From assembly GCA_017893485.1 (NCBI GenBank), contig CM030361.1, positions 311,673,469 to 311,737,468 on the forward strand: a stretch of DNA of 64,000 nt. The letters run 5' to 3'. This document shows positions 22,597 through 34,810 of the stretch, piece by piece. A program made the translations under genes and the position numbers. The notes beneath the pieces were generated by a model. It worked only from the letters and a program-made list of their open reading frames with translations. It was not told where the DNA came from and ran no database searches. This stretch comes from Hemerocallis citrina (Eukaryota > Streptophyta > Magnoliopsida > Asparagales > Asphodelaceae). Within the stretch, counting starts at the first letter, position 1. Each line of letters starts with the position of its first letter.

Positions 22597-24849
22597 TTGA
22601 ACAGAGCAACCAGTGTGCGATTCCAAGAACAGCGCCAACTACGTAACCGTGAGGAGTGTGCTGATCCTGACGGGAGATGGGGTCGAAGGCAAGATGTTCG
22701 TGCTAATCACGATCAAGATTATAGATCTGCTAGATTCCAAGAACACAGAGGTGGTCGTAATCAAGAACCCAGGTTTGATCGAAGCCCAGGTTCAAGAAAT
22801 TGGAATCGCTATTCAGCGACAGATCAAAGAGCTGGTCGTAATCAAGAACTCAGGTTCGATAGAAGCCCAGGTTCAAGAAATTGGGATCGTTATCAAGAAG
22901 CAGGTAATACCTTTTTTCCAAAACACCCTAAGATTGATCTTCATAGCTTTGATGGCTCTGAAGATGTTCATAACTGGATTTATCATATGGAACATCATTT
23001 TTCAACCCAAATGATCCACCCTAATGATAAGCTAGCATTTAGTTTGTACTATTTGAGAGGAGAAGCTTTGATGTGGTGGAGGTGGTTTGAGCAACAAGAA
23101 GATGAATTAATAGATTGGGAAGTGTTGAAACATGAATTGTTGTTACAATATGGACCTATGGAATTTGATGATCCTGAAGAAATGTTGTATAAGTTGCAAC
23201 AAACAGGTACTGTAGGGGAATACCATAAAGAATTTTTGAAATACAGTCATTTAGCCAAGAATGTGGCCAAATCATCCCTGGTGAGTTGCTACATATCGGG
23301 ATTAAGGTCTGAATTGAAGAAGGAGGTCAAATTGAAGCATCCAAGAACAGTTCTTGAAGCTTACAGAGAAGCTATTGCCCGTGAGTCAATTGTCAATGAT
23401 CAAAAGAAGTCTTGGAAGTATAATGTAGTAAACAAAGCCAATCTGGTTAATCCATTTCCTTCTAAAACTGCCAGTGTCCCTTCTAATACAAATATTGCCA
23501 ACAATTCTACCTCTACAAGTAATACCTATAGGACTGCTAATACTTCTTATTCATCGAAGACTACTAATCCCCAGTTTTTGCAGTATATGAAGGAAAGAAG
23601 AGAGAAGGGGTTGTGTTTCCATTGCGATGAAAAATTTGTCCGAGGTCACAAATGCGCAGGGAAAACATTTATGCAAATGATTGGGAATTATGAAAGTAGC
23701 TCTTTGATGCAGATATTGGGAGTGTTAGATGGTGACAATGATGATCTGTTGTTTAATTCTGATGATGATCAAGATAACTCACAAGAAAGTTCCCCAGACA
23801 ACCAAGAAGGTGGTAAGAAAACTCTGCAGATGTCTTCTTTAGGCTCAGCTGCAGCTATTTCTTTAAACTCCTTACAAGGAAGTCCTAGTCCTAGGTCTTT
23901 CCGCGTCCAGGGAACAATTGTGTCAAAGGGTGTATGTGCCTTGTTAGATACTGGTGCTACTCATAATTTCATTGATGAGCAATTGGTAAAGAGATTAAAG
24001 TTACCAGTTAATCCTAATGTTCGGTTGGAGGTCACTGTGGCAGGAGGGCAACAGCTGAAATGTTCGGGACTTTGTGAGGAAGTAATTTTCTTGTGTCAGG
24101 GTGTTCCAATAGTCGCAGATTTTTATGTTCTGCCCATGGACACTAGCCAACTTGTTTTGGGAAATCAGTGGATGGAAACATTAGGTGATATGGTGTGGAA
24201 TATGAAAGAAAAGAAGATCAAGTTTCAGTTAAACAACACAGAAAGAATTCTACTGGGAATTTCTAATGAAGAGTTTGAAATTGCAGATCCTAAATCCATA
24301 TCCAAAGCTCTATTACAGTCCAAGGTAGGATGGTTGCTACATATGGTGGGTAACATGTCTGCGCCAATCAAAGATCCAATCGATACCCAGTTGCAAGAAG
24401 TAATCGATGAGTATGAGCTGGTTTTCAAAGAAGATATGGGACTTCCTCCACATCGAAATTGTGATCATGGAATTTCTCTAATACCTGGATCTAAACCAGT
24501 ATCACTGAGGCCCTATAAGCACCCTTGGCACCAAAAGAATGAGATTGAGAAGTTGGTTAAGGAAATGTTGAATACTGGTATCATCCGAAATAGTAGCAGT
24601 TCATTTTCTTCTCCCATTGTTATGGTTAAGAAACCCGATGGAAGTTGGAGAATGTGTGTGGATTATAGAGGGTTAAATGATATAACCATCAAAAATAAGT
24701 ATCCTATTCCGGTGATTGATGAGCTGCTGGATGAATTGTATGGTGCGTCAGTGTTTAGTAAACTTGACCTCCGAAGTGGGTATCACCAGATTAGAATGAG
24801 GGATGAAGATATACACAAAACAGCATTTCGAACACACGAAGGACACTGA
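22597..24849 (+). CDS. Chromovirus Gag, protease and RT N-terminal half
   Basis: An open stretch of 750 codons. The capsid-type gag region lies at about residues 105-265 ([39 protein letters not shown]). The zinc knuckle [14 protein letters not shown] is at about 339, the protease [13 protein letters not shown] at about 448, and RT from about 635 through [12 protein letters not shown] to [11 protein letters not shown]. It stops in RT because the spacing before the next block ([13 protein letters not shown]) is two bases short. True translation begins upstream, so the Met at 22597 is only the first in this open stretch. Confidence 0.93.
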   Translation: MNRATSVRFQEQRQLRNREECADPDGRWGRRQDVRANHDQDYRSARFQEHRGGRNQEPRFDRSPGSRNWNRYSATDQRAGRNQELRFDRSPGSRNWDRYQEAGNTFFPKHPKIDLHSFDGSEDVHNWIYHMEHHFSTQMIHPNDKLAFSLYYLRGEALMWWRWFEQQEDELIDWEVLKHELLLQYGPMEFDDPEEMLYKLQQTGTVGEYHKEFLKYSHLAKNVAKSSLVSCYISGLRSELKKEVKLKHPRTVLEAYREAIARESIVNDQKKSWKYNVVNKANLVNPFPSKTASVPSNTNIANNSTSTSNTYRTANTSYSSKTTNPQFLQYMKERREKGLCFHCDEKFVRGHKCAGKTFMQMIGNYESSSLMQILGVLDGDNDDLLFNSDDDQDNSQESSPDNQEGGKKTLQMSSLGSAAAISLNSLQGSPSPRSFRVQGTIVSKGVCALLDTGATHNFIDEQLVKRLKLPVNPNVRLEVTVAGGQQLKCSGLCEEVIFLCQGVPIVADFYVLPMDTSQLVLGNQWMETLGDMVWNMKEKKIKFQLNNTERILLGISNEEFEIADPKSISKALLQSKVGWLLHMVGNMSAPIKDPIDTQLQEVIDEYELVFKEDMGLPPHRNCDHGISLIPGSKPVSLRPYKHPWHQKNEIEKLVKEMLNTGIIRNSSSSFSSPIVMVKKPDGSWRMCVDYRGLNDITIKNKYPIPVIDELLDELYGASVFSKLDLRSGYHQIRMRDEDIHKTAFRTHEGH

Positions 24850-27310
24850 GTTCTTAGTCATGCCCTTTGGCTTGACGAATGCTCCATCAACATTTCAAAG
24901 TTTAATGAACGACATTTTCAAGCCCTATCTAAGGAAATTTGTTCTAGTATTCTTTGATGATATATTGGTATACAGCCCTAGCATGCTTCATCATGTTGAG
25001 CATTTGAGAAAGGTATTGCAGATCTTGCAGCAACATCAGTTATATGCTAAGCGTAGTAAGTGCTCATTTGGGGTTGCTTCAGTAGAATACCTTGGGCATA
25101 TTGTGTCTGCACAGGGGGTATCGGTTGATAAAGAAAAAGTTCGAGCTATTCAGGAGTGGCCTACTCCCAAGAATTTGAAAGCATTGCGAGGATTTCTTGG
25201 GTTGACGGGGTACTATAGAAAGTTTATAGCTCATTACAGTTCTATTGCTTATCCCCTGGTCAAGTTAACTAAGAAGGGTGCCTTTGTTTGGTCGGAAGAT
25301 AGTCAGTTGGCTTTTGAACGCATGAAACACATCTTGATGACACCTCCAGTTCTCAGGTTGCCCAACTTTTCTGAGCCTTTTGTATTGGAATGTGATGCGT
25401 GTGGTTCGGGATTAGGAGCTGTGCTTATGCAGAATAAGCAACCGATAGCATTTTTGAGCCAAGAACTTAAGGGAAAAAATATGTTCTTATCAACTTATGA
25501 GCGGGAGATGCTAGCTATACTGCTTGCAGTTCAAAAGTGGCACCAGTACCTATGGGGAAGACAATTTGTGATCAAAACAGACCATAAACCCTTAAAATAC
25601 TTACTTGAGCAACGACTCTATACTGATGCGCAGCATCTTTGGTTAGTTAAGCTCCATGGCTACCAGTTCACGGTAGAGTATAAGAAGGGTTGTGACAATA
25701 AAGTGGCTGACAGTCTTTCGAGACAATTTGAAGGAGGTGTAGATGAAGAATTACAAGGAGCGTTAATGGGAATCTCTGTGGTGCAACCTGTATGGCTTCA
25801 ACAAGTGCAGCATGCAGTCTTAACTGATCCCTTTTATGAGGAAATTAAAGCTCAGTACGAAACTGGGGAGAACTCTGATTTGGGGTATGTGGCAGGAGTA
25901 TACTATTACAAGGGAAGGGTACTTTTGAGTCCCACCTCAGTTGTTAAGCAACTATTTTTGGAAGAGGTCCATTCGACACCTCAGGGAGGACATTTTGGAG
26001 TTGATAAAACTTGGCACAATCTTAAAAGAATTGTGTATTGGAAGGGAATCAAGAGAGACATGAGAGAATTTATCAGATCTTGTGATATATGTCAGCGCAA
26101 TAAATACTTGAGCACATCACCAGCAGGGTTCCTTCAACCATTGCCAATACCAGATCAAATTTGGGATGATATCAGCCTAGATTTCATCGATGGGTTGCCT
26201 AGGAGTTCAGGGTATACTACGATCTTGGTAGTTGTTGATCGTTTGTCCAAATACAGCCATTTTGTTCCTCTAACTCATCCTTATACAGCAAAAGGGGTTG
26301 CGGCAGCTTTGTTCAAGCAGGTGTTCAAGTTGTATGGACTGCCCAAGACAGTAGTAAGTGATCGGGATGCGATCTTTACTAGTAATTTTTGGCGTGAATT
26401 ATTTGAAATGTATGGAACTAGGTTGTGCATGAGTTCATCCTTCCACCCTCAATCTGATGGGCAAACGGAGGTGATTAACAGGGTCTTAGAGATTTATCTT
26501 CGGTGTTTTACTTCACATAAACCTGCAGAGTGGTCGTCTTGGCTAGCTTGGGCGGAATTCAGTTACAACACTCATGTGCAGAGTTCAACTCAAATCTCCC
26601 CGTATCAAGCAGTTTATGGGAAAGAGCCACCCAATGTCCTCACGTATGTGCCAAAGACTGTTAGAGTACAAGCTGTTGAAGAGGAATTGGTTAATAGGGA
26701 TATGATACTCCAGATTTTGAAAGATAACTTGCATCGAGCACAAAGTAGAATGGCTAATAAGGCTAACAAACACCGCACTGATAAAGAGTATAATGTGGGT
26801 GATTGGGTGTATCTCAAATTACAGCCCTATAGGCAATCATCGGTTGCAGGCCATAGACTCCAAAAGCTCTCATTAAGATATTATGGTCCATATCAGATCA
26901 CTGAGCGCATTGGTGCAGTAGCTTATCGACTATTGTTACCCGCGACATCGAAGATACATGATGTATTTCATGTCTCGCAGCTCAAAACTCATGTGCCCAG
27001 TTCGTCAGGAAGTGCGGTAGCTTCGACAGCATTGCCTGGGTACTTTGTTGAGAATATTCCCCAGCCTGAGAGAATTTTAGAGAGAAGGATTGTTCCTAGA
27101 AGAGGAATTGCAATCTCTGAAATTTTAGTACAATGGCAGCATGGGGAAGAGAGTGATGCTACTTGGGAAAATTATTGGGACATTTATTGGCGCTTCCCTG
27201 ACTTTCGGAGCATCATGGATGCTCCTCTTGAAGGAGGGGGTGTTGATCCAGCCTCCGGTGAAGCTGATCCAAGCTCAGGCCATATCAGTGAAGATGGAAG
27301 ATGTAGGTGA
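24803..27310 (+). CDS. Chromovirus RT, RNase H, integrase and chromodomain
   Basis: The polyprotein continues in the other frame from about 24850. RT has FFDDILVYS (about 24950). RNase H has [13 protein letters not shown] and TDHKPL. Integrase has an HHCC finger ([10 protein letters not shown] to CDICQRNK) and the core [22 protein letters not shown] and [13 protein letters not shown]. The C-terminal chromodomain reads [13 protein letters not shown]...[15 protein letters not shown]. The frame runs through the polypurine tract and ends 67 bases inside the 3' LTR. Confidence 0.95.
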   Translation: MKIYTKQHFEHTKDTEFLVMPFGLTNAPSTFQSLMNDIFKPYLRKFVLVFFDDILVYSPSMLHHVEHLRKVLQILQQHQLYAKRSKCSFGVASVEYLGHIVSAQGVSVDKEKVRAIQEWPTPKNLKALRGFLGLTGYYRKFIAHYSSIAYPLVKLTKKGAFVWSEDSQLAFERMKHILMTPPVLRLPNFSEPFVLECDACGSGLGAVLMQNKQPIAFLSQELKGKNMFLSTYEREMLAILLAVQKWHQYLWGRQFVIKTDHKPLKYLLEQRLYTDAQHLWLVKLHGYQFTVEYKKGCDNKVADSLSRQFEGGVDEELQGALMGISVVQPVWLQQVQHAVLTDPFYEEIKAQYETGENSDLGYVAGVYYYKGRVLLSPTSVVKQLFLEEVHSTPQGGHFGVDKTWHNLKRIVYWKGIKRDMREFIRSCDICQRNKYLSTSPAGFLQPLPIPDQIWDDISLDFIDGLPRSSGYTTILVVVDRLSKYSHFVPLTHPYTAKGVAAALFKQVFKLYGLPKTVVSDRDAIFTSNFWRELFEMYGTRLCMSSSFHPQSDGQTEVINRVLEIYLRCFTSHKPAEWSSWLAWAEFSYNTHVQSSTQISPYQAVYGKEPPNVLTYVPKTVRVQAVEEELVNRDMILQILKDNLHRAQSRMANKANKHRTDKEYNVGDWVYLKLQPYRQSSVAGHRLQKLSLRYYGPYQITERIGAVAYRLLLPATSKIHDVFHVSQLKTHVPSSSGSAVASTALPGYFVENIPQPERILERRIVPRRGIAISEILVQWQHGEESDATWENYWDIYWRFPDFRSIMDAPLEGGGVDPASGEADPSSGHISEDGRCR
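27230..27243 (+). other. Chromovirus polypurine tract
   Basis: GAAGGAGGGGGTGT lies just before the 3' LTR start TGATCCAGC. The GGAGGGGG core is a typical plus-strand primer tract. It is also coding sequence of the polyprotein. Confidence 0.85.
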
Positions 27311-27723
27311 TGAGGAAGAAGGGAATTCATCATGTATCAGTCACTGTAGCTTCATGTATCAGTCCTTATATAGCATGTATCAGTCTGTATCAGACTTGGA
27401 GAATGCAAGTGTTCACAGGGTGTTAATTGTAAAGTGTCAGCATGTATCAGTCTGTATCAGTCTTGGAGAATTCAAGTGTTCACAAGGTGTTAATTGTAAA
27501 GTGTCATTAGTAGAGGGTCCCACTCTAACTAATTCTGTTAAGTGTCCAAAAGTGTATAAATAAGCCCTGTACAAACTCATTTGATAATGAATAAGATTTT
27601 TCTGTTGAATATTGTTCATCTTCTTCCTCCTCTGTTTCTTGAATCTTAGCTAAGTGCAAGATCTTGATGGTGAGGAGACGCCCAGTAGCGCCCAATTCCG
27701 CTGCCAATGGGCGAGCTGGATCA
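27244..27723 (+). repeat. Chromovirus 3' LTR
   Basis: 480 bp. Base-by-base reading found no difference from 21821-22300. Confidence 0.94.
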
Positions 27724-27728
27724 GTCTT

Positions 27729-27949
27729 GTTTGTAATATGACTACCCTCCTAGGACATGGGTTTATTTTAATAAATTGCCTGCCCTTCCATCAACTTATT
27801 GCTAAATGCCCTTGTACTTCCATTCCGTAATCTGTTAATGGGGATAAAAGTATATTTTTATCATTGAAGGAGATAAAAGTTTATTTTTTAATTAAAAAAA
27901 TGAAGTAGGTGAAATATCAAATTAAAGATGTTTTGTAAGTTTTATCAAA
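27729..27949. other. Residual intron sequence
   Basis: Unique AT-rich intron DNA of the DUF707 gene. No gene or repeat is recognised before the satellite block starts near 27950. Confidence 0.5.
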
Positions 27950-30900
27950 TTCATTCTAAAAAAAACGGTGATTCCCCACTAGCCAAAAAAATAAAGACAT
28001 TCAAGATTTCTTAGAATCCACCCAAAATGGTGGGTTATCGCCTACAAATATGACCTAAACAATGAAATTCAAAATTTCACTTAATTAGCCGAAAATGATA
28101 TATTAGCCCATAAAATCTGGCTAAAACTAGTGAAACTCAGAGCTTCACAAAATCGTCAGCAAATGGTGGATTATATGACCCATGAAAATTGAAACCTAGC
28201 AGAAAGTGATAAAAATTAAAATTTCTCGAAATATGTCGAAAATGGTGATCAAATATAGCCCACAGTCTGAAAATAATAGTAAATTCAAAAGTTTTCAAAA
28301 TTGGCTGAAAATGGTGGACAAAAAATTTGGCCATATAGTGAAATACATGGATTCTCAAAATCGGCCAAAAACAGGTACAAAATCTTGAAAATATAGAATT
28401 TAGATTTTCTCAAAATTAACCGATAACGGTGGGACACTAGCCTTATAAAATCTGGCCAAATAAGTGATACTATTTGATCAAATTGGCTGAAAATGGTGGG
28501 ACTATTGCGCAAATCTGTCAAAAATTGTGAAATTCAAAATATTGCATAATTGGATGTAAACAGTGTACCATCACAAAATCTGGTCGGTTCAGTGAAATAC
28601 CGAGATTCCCAATATTGGCACATAAAATCTGCACAAATTAGTGAAATACAAAATTTTATCAGATTAACCCCAGAATCTTGTCAAAGTAGTGATAGCCAAG
28701 ATTTCTCAGAATCTGGCTAATATGGTGGAATTTAAGATTTCTAAAGCCCACAAAATCTTATCAAATTGTGAAATCTAAGCTTTCTCAAAGTTGGCCGAAA
28801 CGGTATACTAGCCTACAAAATCTAGAAAAATTATGAAATTCAAAATTTCTTAAAACCAACGCAAACTGTGGACTATATCGCACCAAATCTGGAAAAAATA
28901 GTGAAATATAAAGTTCCTTGAAATATGAGGAAAATGGTTGAGTAACCTAGTAGATCTGGCCAAAGTCAAAAATTTTGGAAATTGGCCTAAAAAGGTGGAC
29001 CCATAAATTTTGGAAAAAATAGTGAAACTTTACAATTCTCGAAATATGTCTCGAAAACGGTGAACTAATCTACAAAATTTGTCGGAAATGAACTTTATAC
29101 CCATAAAATCTTGAAATAACCCTGAAATTCAGATTTTTAAATGAAATTCGGTTGATAACATTATACTATACTTCCACAAAATTTAGCCATAGTATAATCA
29201 TAATTTCTCTAAATAAGCCGAAAACAGTGAAATCTGACAAAAATAGTGAAATTCACAAGTTCTTAGAATTGGCCAAAAATGGTGCACTATATCGCACAAA
29301 ATTTGGTCAAATTAGTGACTGTAACACAAAATCTCAAAATAATAGTGAAATTCAGATTTTCTTAAAATTGGCCTTAGATGATGGAATGTAGCGGACAATA
29401 TTTGGTTGAGTTATTGATAAAAAATTTTGAAAAAAATGGCCAAAAAACGTTGACTAAAAGCCCAAAAAATTCTGGCAATTAATGAAATTCATAATTTCTC
29501 AGAATCGATAAAAAAACAGTGGACTATAACCCACAAAATCTTGATAAATTACTGAAATACAGATTTTTCCCAAGATGCCCAAATAGGGTGGGATTATGGG
29601 CCACAAAATCTGGCAAATTAAATGAAATTCAAAATTTCTAATATCAGCCAAAATCAATGAGCCCACATAATCTTGCCAAAATAGTTGAATTCAAGATTTT
29701 GGAAATTGGATGAAAACGTGGACTATCGCAAAAGCTCTAAAAAAAGTGAAATGGCAATTTTCTCCAAATCGACGAAAATGGTGGACTATATCATACAAAC
29801 CTGCCAAAAAATTAATGAAACTTAAAATATGTGGAAAATGATGTACTATCCTACAAATTTTGACTAGAATATTGATTTTTTTTTTCTTCTCAAAATTGGG
29901 AAAAACTGGTGGGCTGCCAAAAAATCTAGCAGAAACAATCAAATTTAGTCAAAATTCACAAAAAACTAGCCAAATCAGTAAAATATAGTTTCTCAAAATC
30001 AATTGAAAAAGGTGGCCTATGTGGCCATTCAATATGGAAAAAGTAGTGTAGTTCGAATTTTCTCATAATCGGTCGGTAACGGGTGGGGGGACTATAAACC
30101 ACATAATACGGTCAAAATTAGCAAAATACATTATTGTACAGAATTTGCCATAAACGGACACAAAATATGGTAAAAATAGTTAAATAACAAATTTATCATA
30201 AGTGATAAAAAACGTTGGATTATTGACCACAAAATATGGCAAAATAGTCTAATTAAAAAAGAATTCTCAAATTTAGATGAAAAATACGGAAGCCACAAAA
30301 TCTGGTTAAAGTAGAGTAATTCATAAATTCTCGAAATATGTCAAAAATGGTGGAATATAGCCCACAAAATTTAGCTAAAACATTGAAATTCAAAATTAGT
30401 TAAAATCAGCAGAAAATAGTGTACTTTGGCCATCAATATCTGGCAAAAACAATGATATTAATTTTTTTTTCAGAATCGGCCAAAAACAGTTAACTGCTGC
30501 CCACAAAATCTGCCCATAATGATGAAATTCAAAAATTCACTTCATTGGCTTAAAATGTTGGGCTTTATGCTGCATCCAAAATTCGAAAAGAAACACTGAA
30601 ATTATGATGTTTTCGAAAATGCCAAAAATGGTGGGTTTTCCACAAAATTTGGCCAAAATGACGAAATTCAAAAATCTTAAGGTCTTCCTAATACTCTAGA
30701 CCACAAAATATGGCCAAAATATAGCAATTAGTATTTCTTAAAATTGGCCGCAAACTGTGGGCCAATAGAATCTTTGCCAAAATCACTGAACAAAGATTCT
30801 GAAATATGCCGAAGACTGTACACTATATCCAACAAAGTTTTGCAAGTATGGTGATATTCAAAATTTCTCAAAATATGTCGACCATTGGACTAAAACAATA

Positions 30901-31575
30901 TTTGGAAAACAATGTAATTCGAAAAAATTTAAATCGGCCAGAATTGTTTTAGATTGTAACACAAAATTTTGCAAAAAATAGTTAAATTCAAAATTTCTCA
31001 AGTCATCCGAAAATGTTGGGCTGTATACCCCCACAAAATTGCGCAAAAACATGGAATTTTAGAGTTTTTTATAATACTTGCAAAACTACGGACTATATCC
31101 CATGAAGTTAGCCAGAATAAGTGAAATTGGCCCTCTACTCAGAATTTTCCAAAATCTGCATTGAGTAGTTTTATCTAACCTACAATATCTTGCCAAATCC
31201 GTGAAATACCAAAATTTTCGGAATCGGCTGAAAATGGGTTATTGTCCCACAATATCTAATCAAAATATTGAAATCTATAACTTTTGTAAATTAGCTGAAA
31301 ATAGCTGAAAACGTTGAAATTTACTACTTTTCAGAAGCAGTTAAAATTTATAGCACTTAAAATTTTGCCAAATTAGTGAAAAATCAGAATGTCTTAAAAA
31401 ATGCCGAAAATGGTGGAGAATATAGTCCACAAAATCTAGTTAAAGTAGTGAAATTAATAATTTCTCCAAATCAGCTGGAAATGGTTGTATGTCGCTTACA
31501 AAATCAGGTGAAATTAGTGAAATTCAGAATTACGTACATTTTTCAACACTTGAAATTAGTAAAATATGTGAAAAT
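27950..31575 (-). repeat. Decayed 69-bp satellite block inside the intron
   Basis: About 3.6 kb of diverged copies of a monomer that reads GTGAAATTCAAAATTTCTC, then AAATCGGCCGAAAATGGTGG, ACTATAGCCCACAAAATCTGG and CCAAAATA. It matches the monomer of the array at 41.9-49.4 kb in order and orientation. Divergence is high, with irregular spacing and many indels, so this block is much older. Short open frames here are by-products. Confidence 0.82.
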
Positions 31576-32021
31576 AGTGAAATTAGTGAAAAACTTTAAA
31601 CACTTGAGAACGATCTTTCAAGAAAAACAATACTGTCATGCGAGAGAAATCATCAATAAACGTAACAAAAGAACAATATTTATTAGAGTGGGAAAACCAA
31701 TAGGTCCCCAAACATCAGGATGCACTAAATCAAATAAATGTTCACTACGTTTATTGATGCGTCATGGGTAGGGAACTTGATGATGTTTTCCTAACTCCTA
31801 GGACTCGCAAGATAACTGAAAAGAAGATTCACAACCGGAAACTATGTGCTTGAGAGTAAATGAGGGATGCTCTAGTCGTCAGTGCCACAATACAGGATCA
31901 GTAGAAAAATTAAAAGCCGAAACTGGAGAATCCAAGATGTAACCCACGTTCACGACCGGTGCCAATCTCCTTCGTCATAATATCATAAAACACAATGAAA
32001 AAGAAAAAAGTTTCAGAACAA

Positions 32022-32741
32022 TTATGTCCTTGCAAATTTTAGGAACCGATAATAAGCTATTAGAAAACGTAGGAACACGTAAAATAGATGTATGAGAAAT
32101 GTCTGTAGAAAGGGAGATTTCACCCTTAACTTCAACAGGGACAGGGGAGCCATCAACAATACACACATGATAATTGGAAAGTAAAGAAAAAGGAGATCAG
32201 AAACACCTGAATCAATAATCCATTGATGGAAAGAAACATGACAAGCAGTACCTGAGTGAACAAAATTACCTGGTGAAGGAGAGCATATTGCGGAATGCCT
32301 AATACTCCTCAGCAGAGACGGTATACTGGGAGGAGGCTGACACATCTGTAGGAGCAGCAATGGAAGAAGATTCCATAGTGGAAAACTGATGAGTTGTAGG
32401 AGGATGACCGATACGTTTTCAACCCATCGCGTACTCATGAGACTGGCCCTAACAATAGGTGCAATACTTAGTGTTGCGACGATCGTCACCACGGCCGTGA
32501 CCATGATCACCACGGCCATGTGAAGAATAAGAACCATGACCTTTGGAAGATGGACATTGCTGCGAGTGATTAAAAAAACCATGGCCTTGGCTAGAGGCGA
32601 GTGTAGATGGTGCTGGAGTGTCAACAAGAGCATGAGGGGCACTCGTGGTAATTGAACATGAAAACCACGGAGAGAGGGATTGGTGTTGGTAGTATGGATA
32701 TGTGAACGAGCACCTTCAAGATATAGGCAAATATTGCCCAA
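32022..32741 (-). pseudogene. Copia gag end and protease region, broken
   Basis: An open stretch of 239 codons in a shifting frame. It contains QWIIDSGVSD (about 32195-32225), the copia protease core with the usual Ala changed to Val. Upstream the frame is scrambled relative to gag: Gly/His/Arg-rich knuckle sequence lies in another frame near 32450-32560. Not functional. Confidence 0.75.
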
Positions 32742-32919
32742 GACAAGACCAGCTAGAAGAGCCTCATGTTGCTTTTGCTGGACATCAAAATCGGTAGAGT
32801 ATAACTGATATATCTTCCATTCTTCTAAGAACTAGCTAAATCGGGATAGATATGCATGAATATTGTCACCTTTCTTGGTTTCGATCACATCGCAGAATCT
32901 ATCATCTAGATGTTGCATG

Positions 32920-33657
32920 CTAGGCCGTTATAATCGACTTTTGGAACTAATTGGTCTAGGAGCGATTAGTGATTAATCAATTAATTGGAAAATAATCGGG
33001 GATTAAATCGGAAAAATCGTGTATTAATATAATTAAACAAAATGATCTATCCTCATTATGTAGCAACCCTAAATCCTAACATAAAACTATTATGAGATTA
33101 TCATATAGGAATATATAGTTCTAGAGAAAAAAAAAGATAGTACTTTGTTTGAACTAAGTTTGGATTCTGGATGTGGGTCGGATCGGGTTTGCCGGTCTAT
33201 TTCAGCAAACAAAAAAAATCGGGGTGGAGAAGCAACATAAGCAACAAGAGGAGGTGCAGCAGATGCACGTCGAGTCAAGTTTGCGACGACGCAGGGGGAT
33301 CAACGGCTGGTCGGATATGGGTTTGCTCATGGAAGAAGAAAATTAGTTTGGGTTTGGGTTTGTGCGAGGAAGAAGAAGAGAGCGGCTGCAAGTCGGGTTT
33401 GGGTTTGCGCGAGGACCAGAAAGAGTTTGAATTTTGGATTTGAATTTAATTTGGGCCGGATTGAGCCCAAATAATGCAAACGAGCATGAAATAAAGAAGG
33501 GGATTTACTCAGTTAATCAGCCACTTAAAATCGGCCGATTAACCACTAATTGGCCGATTATACCCGATTAAATCGATAACTATTAAATATTGAAAATTGC
33601 TAAAAAAAATAATTGCTTAGTTCCCGATTAGCAATTAATCGGATTTTAACTGCTTAG
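32920..33657. mobile_element. hAT-like non-autonomous element in copia gag
   Basis: 738 bp flanked by an 8-bp duplication GTTGCATG (32912-32919 and 33658-33665). The ends CTAGGCCGTTATAATC and, inverted, CTAAGCAGTTAAAATC form imperfect terminal repeats. Subterminal regions carry many TTAATCGG/CCGATTAA copies on both sides. No transposase frame is seen. The 8-bp duplication fits the hAT superfamily. Confidence 0.85.
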
Positions 33658-33665
33658 GTTGCATG

Positions 33666-33952
33666 TTATTGGAGGAGTACATTTGATGAAGAGTATGACA
33701 GATCTCCTTTGCTATGTCAAAGAACATGTTGGAGTTGTAGACGCCCCGGCCCATGCAATTGGTCATCATCTTGACAATCATGTTGTCATCGCGATCCCAT
33801 ACTTTGAATGTGGAATTTGAAGCCAGATGAGCGGGCTCATTGAGGTGGTGGTACATCTCGTGCCCTTCGAGAAAACGCATGACAGGATGGGACCATGTAA
33901 TGAAGTTGCTTTGGCCAGAGAGATTCTCGGTGGTCATGCGTTCGGCCTTCAA
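33666..33952 (-). pseudogene. Copia Gag N-terminal domain
   Basis: The frame from Met at 33952 reads TTENLSGQSNFITWSHPVM, RFLEGHEMYHHLNEP and later WDRDDNMIVKMMTNCM. This is the N-terminal Gag pattern of plant copia elements (NY-TWS...FL-G---W; W---D--I---). It is cut at the border of the 32920-33657 insertion and should continue left of it near 32919. Confidence 0.85.
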
Positions 33953-34654
33953 TAAAGAAGGAGGATTAGTGGCCGATGGAGGCGAGGGGGTCGCCGTTGG
34001 AGGGGAGGTCGTCGGCCGTCATTGAGCAGATCTAGATTAGAACTGAAGGAGAATACGAGTATGAAGGGGGAGATGGTGATTTGAAAGAAAATAAAAAACT
34101 GACATGCATTACGGAGTAGTGCGCTTCACAAGACATCTTGCTTTTTTTTGAATCTGGATCTTATAAGATCAGTGTGCGGCGGCAGCGGCGGGCAGCATCA
34201 TCGGTGGCGGAAGTGGAGAGGAGGGCGACGTCGGGCGTGGGCATCAGGAGGGGCGATGAGGGTGGTGGCGTTAGGCGGTGTCGACAGGCTGTGACGTCGG
34301 GAAGTGCAGAGGAGGGTGATGGCGGCGGGAAGTGAAGGGGAGGGTTGTGGCGTTGGGAGGTGGGAATGAGGAGGGCGTCGGCGGTAGTGACAGGGATGGC
34401 GGCTGTTTGGGTAGGTGTCGGGTGCTTGGTCGGGTGAAGGGGATGAGGTTGTTGATGATGGTGGCTAGAGGATAGCAGCAGTGGGATGGCGTCGGGCTGG
34501 GAGGGTTGCGGGAGGGAGGCGAGCTGTGGAGGATAGGATTAGGGTTAGGGTTTTGGTTTGGAGGAATAAGAGACAGGAAGAAGAACGCTTTTTTTTTTTG
34601 GAGAGAGAAAGAGAACCTTTAACTTTTTGTGGAAATTTTTGTGTATATTTTTCG

Positions 34655-34810
34655 GGCTCCAAGTACCATGTTGATGTATAGTATAGAGATAGAAAAGAAT
34701 ACTTTATTGGATGCTCATAATTGAATACATTGCCTCCTATATATAGGAGAGTACAAAGAGTAATCTAAATTTAATTTCGATGTGGGATTAAACTAAGACT
34801 ACTTTTAACA
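34655..34810 (-). repeat. 5' LTR and primer site of the truncated copia
   Basis: LTR 34669-34810, reading TGTTAAAAGTAG...ACATCAACA on the minus strand, with CCTATATATAGG as a likely TATA box. The next bases (34655-34668) read TGGTACTTGGAGCC, at the primer-site position. They resemble but do not equal the usual TGGTATCAGAGCC, so either the site has mutated or another tRNA primes. Confidence 0.75.

Larger units (their letters stand above)
21821..27723 (+). mobile_element. Chromovirus-type Ty3/gypsy element, very young
   Basis: A 5.9-kb element with two 480-bp LTRs that read identically by eye, and GTCTT duplications at 21816-21820 and 27724-27728. The LTR ends are TGATCCAGC and GCTGGATCA, a perfect 9-bp inverted pair. 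Gag, protease, RT, RNase H, integrase and a C-terminal chromodomain are in Ty3 order. Reina- or Galadriel-like chromoviruses have this size; the clade is inference. Two frame breaks, in gag (near 22545) and RT (near 24849), make this copy defective despite its youth. Confidence 0.95.
31576..34810 (-). mobile_element. Truncated Ty1/copia element
   Basis: On the minus strand it has a 5' LTR (34669-34810), PBS, a G-rich leader (about 34026-34654), gag, zinc-knuckle region, protease and the start of integrase (FDLVHPDVWGP, about 31690-31725). It ends abruptly against the satellite block, and RT, RNase H and the 3' LTR are missing. Many frame breaks are present. A hAT-like miniature element interrupts gag at 32920-33657. 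Its LTR differs from that of the 12454-21555 copia, so it is a separate family. Confidence 0.85.

Noticed and set aside
28137..31052. Short frames in the intron satellite block
   Set aside because: They are AT-rich by-products of decayed monomers.
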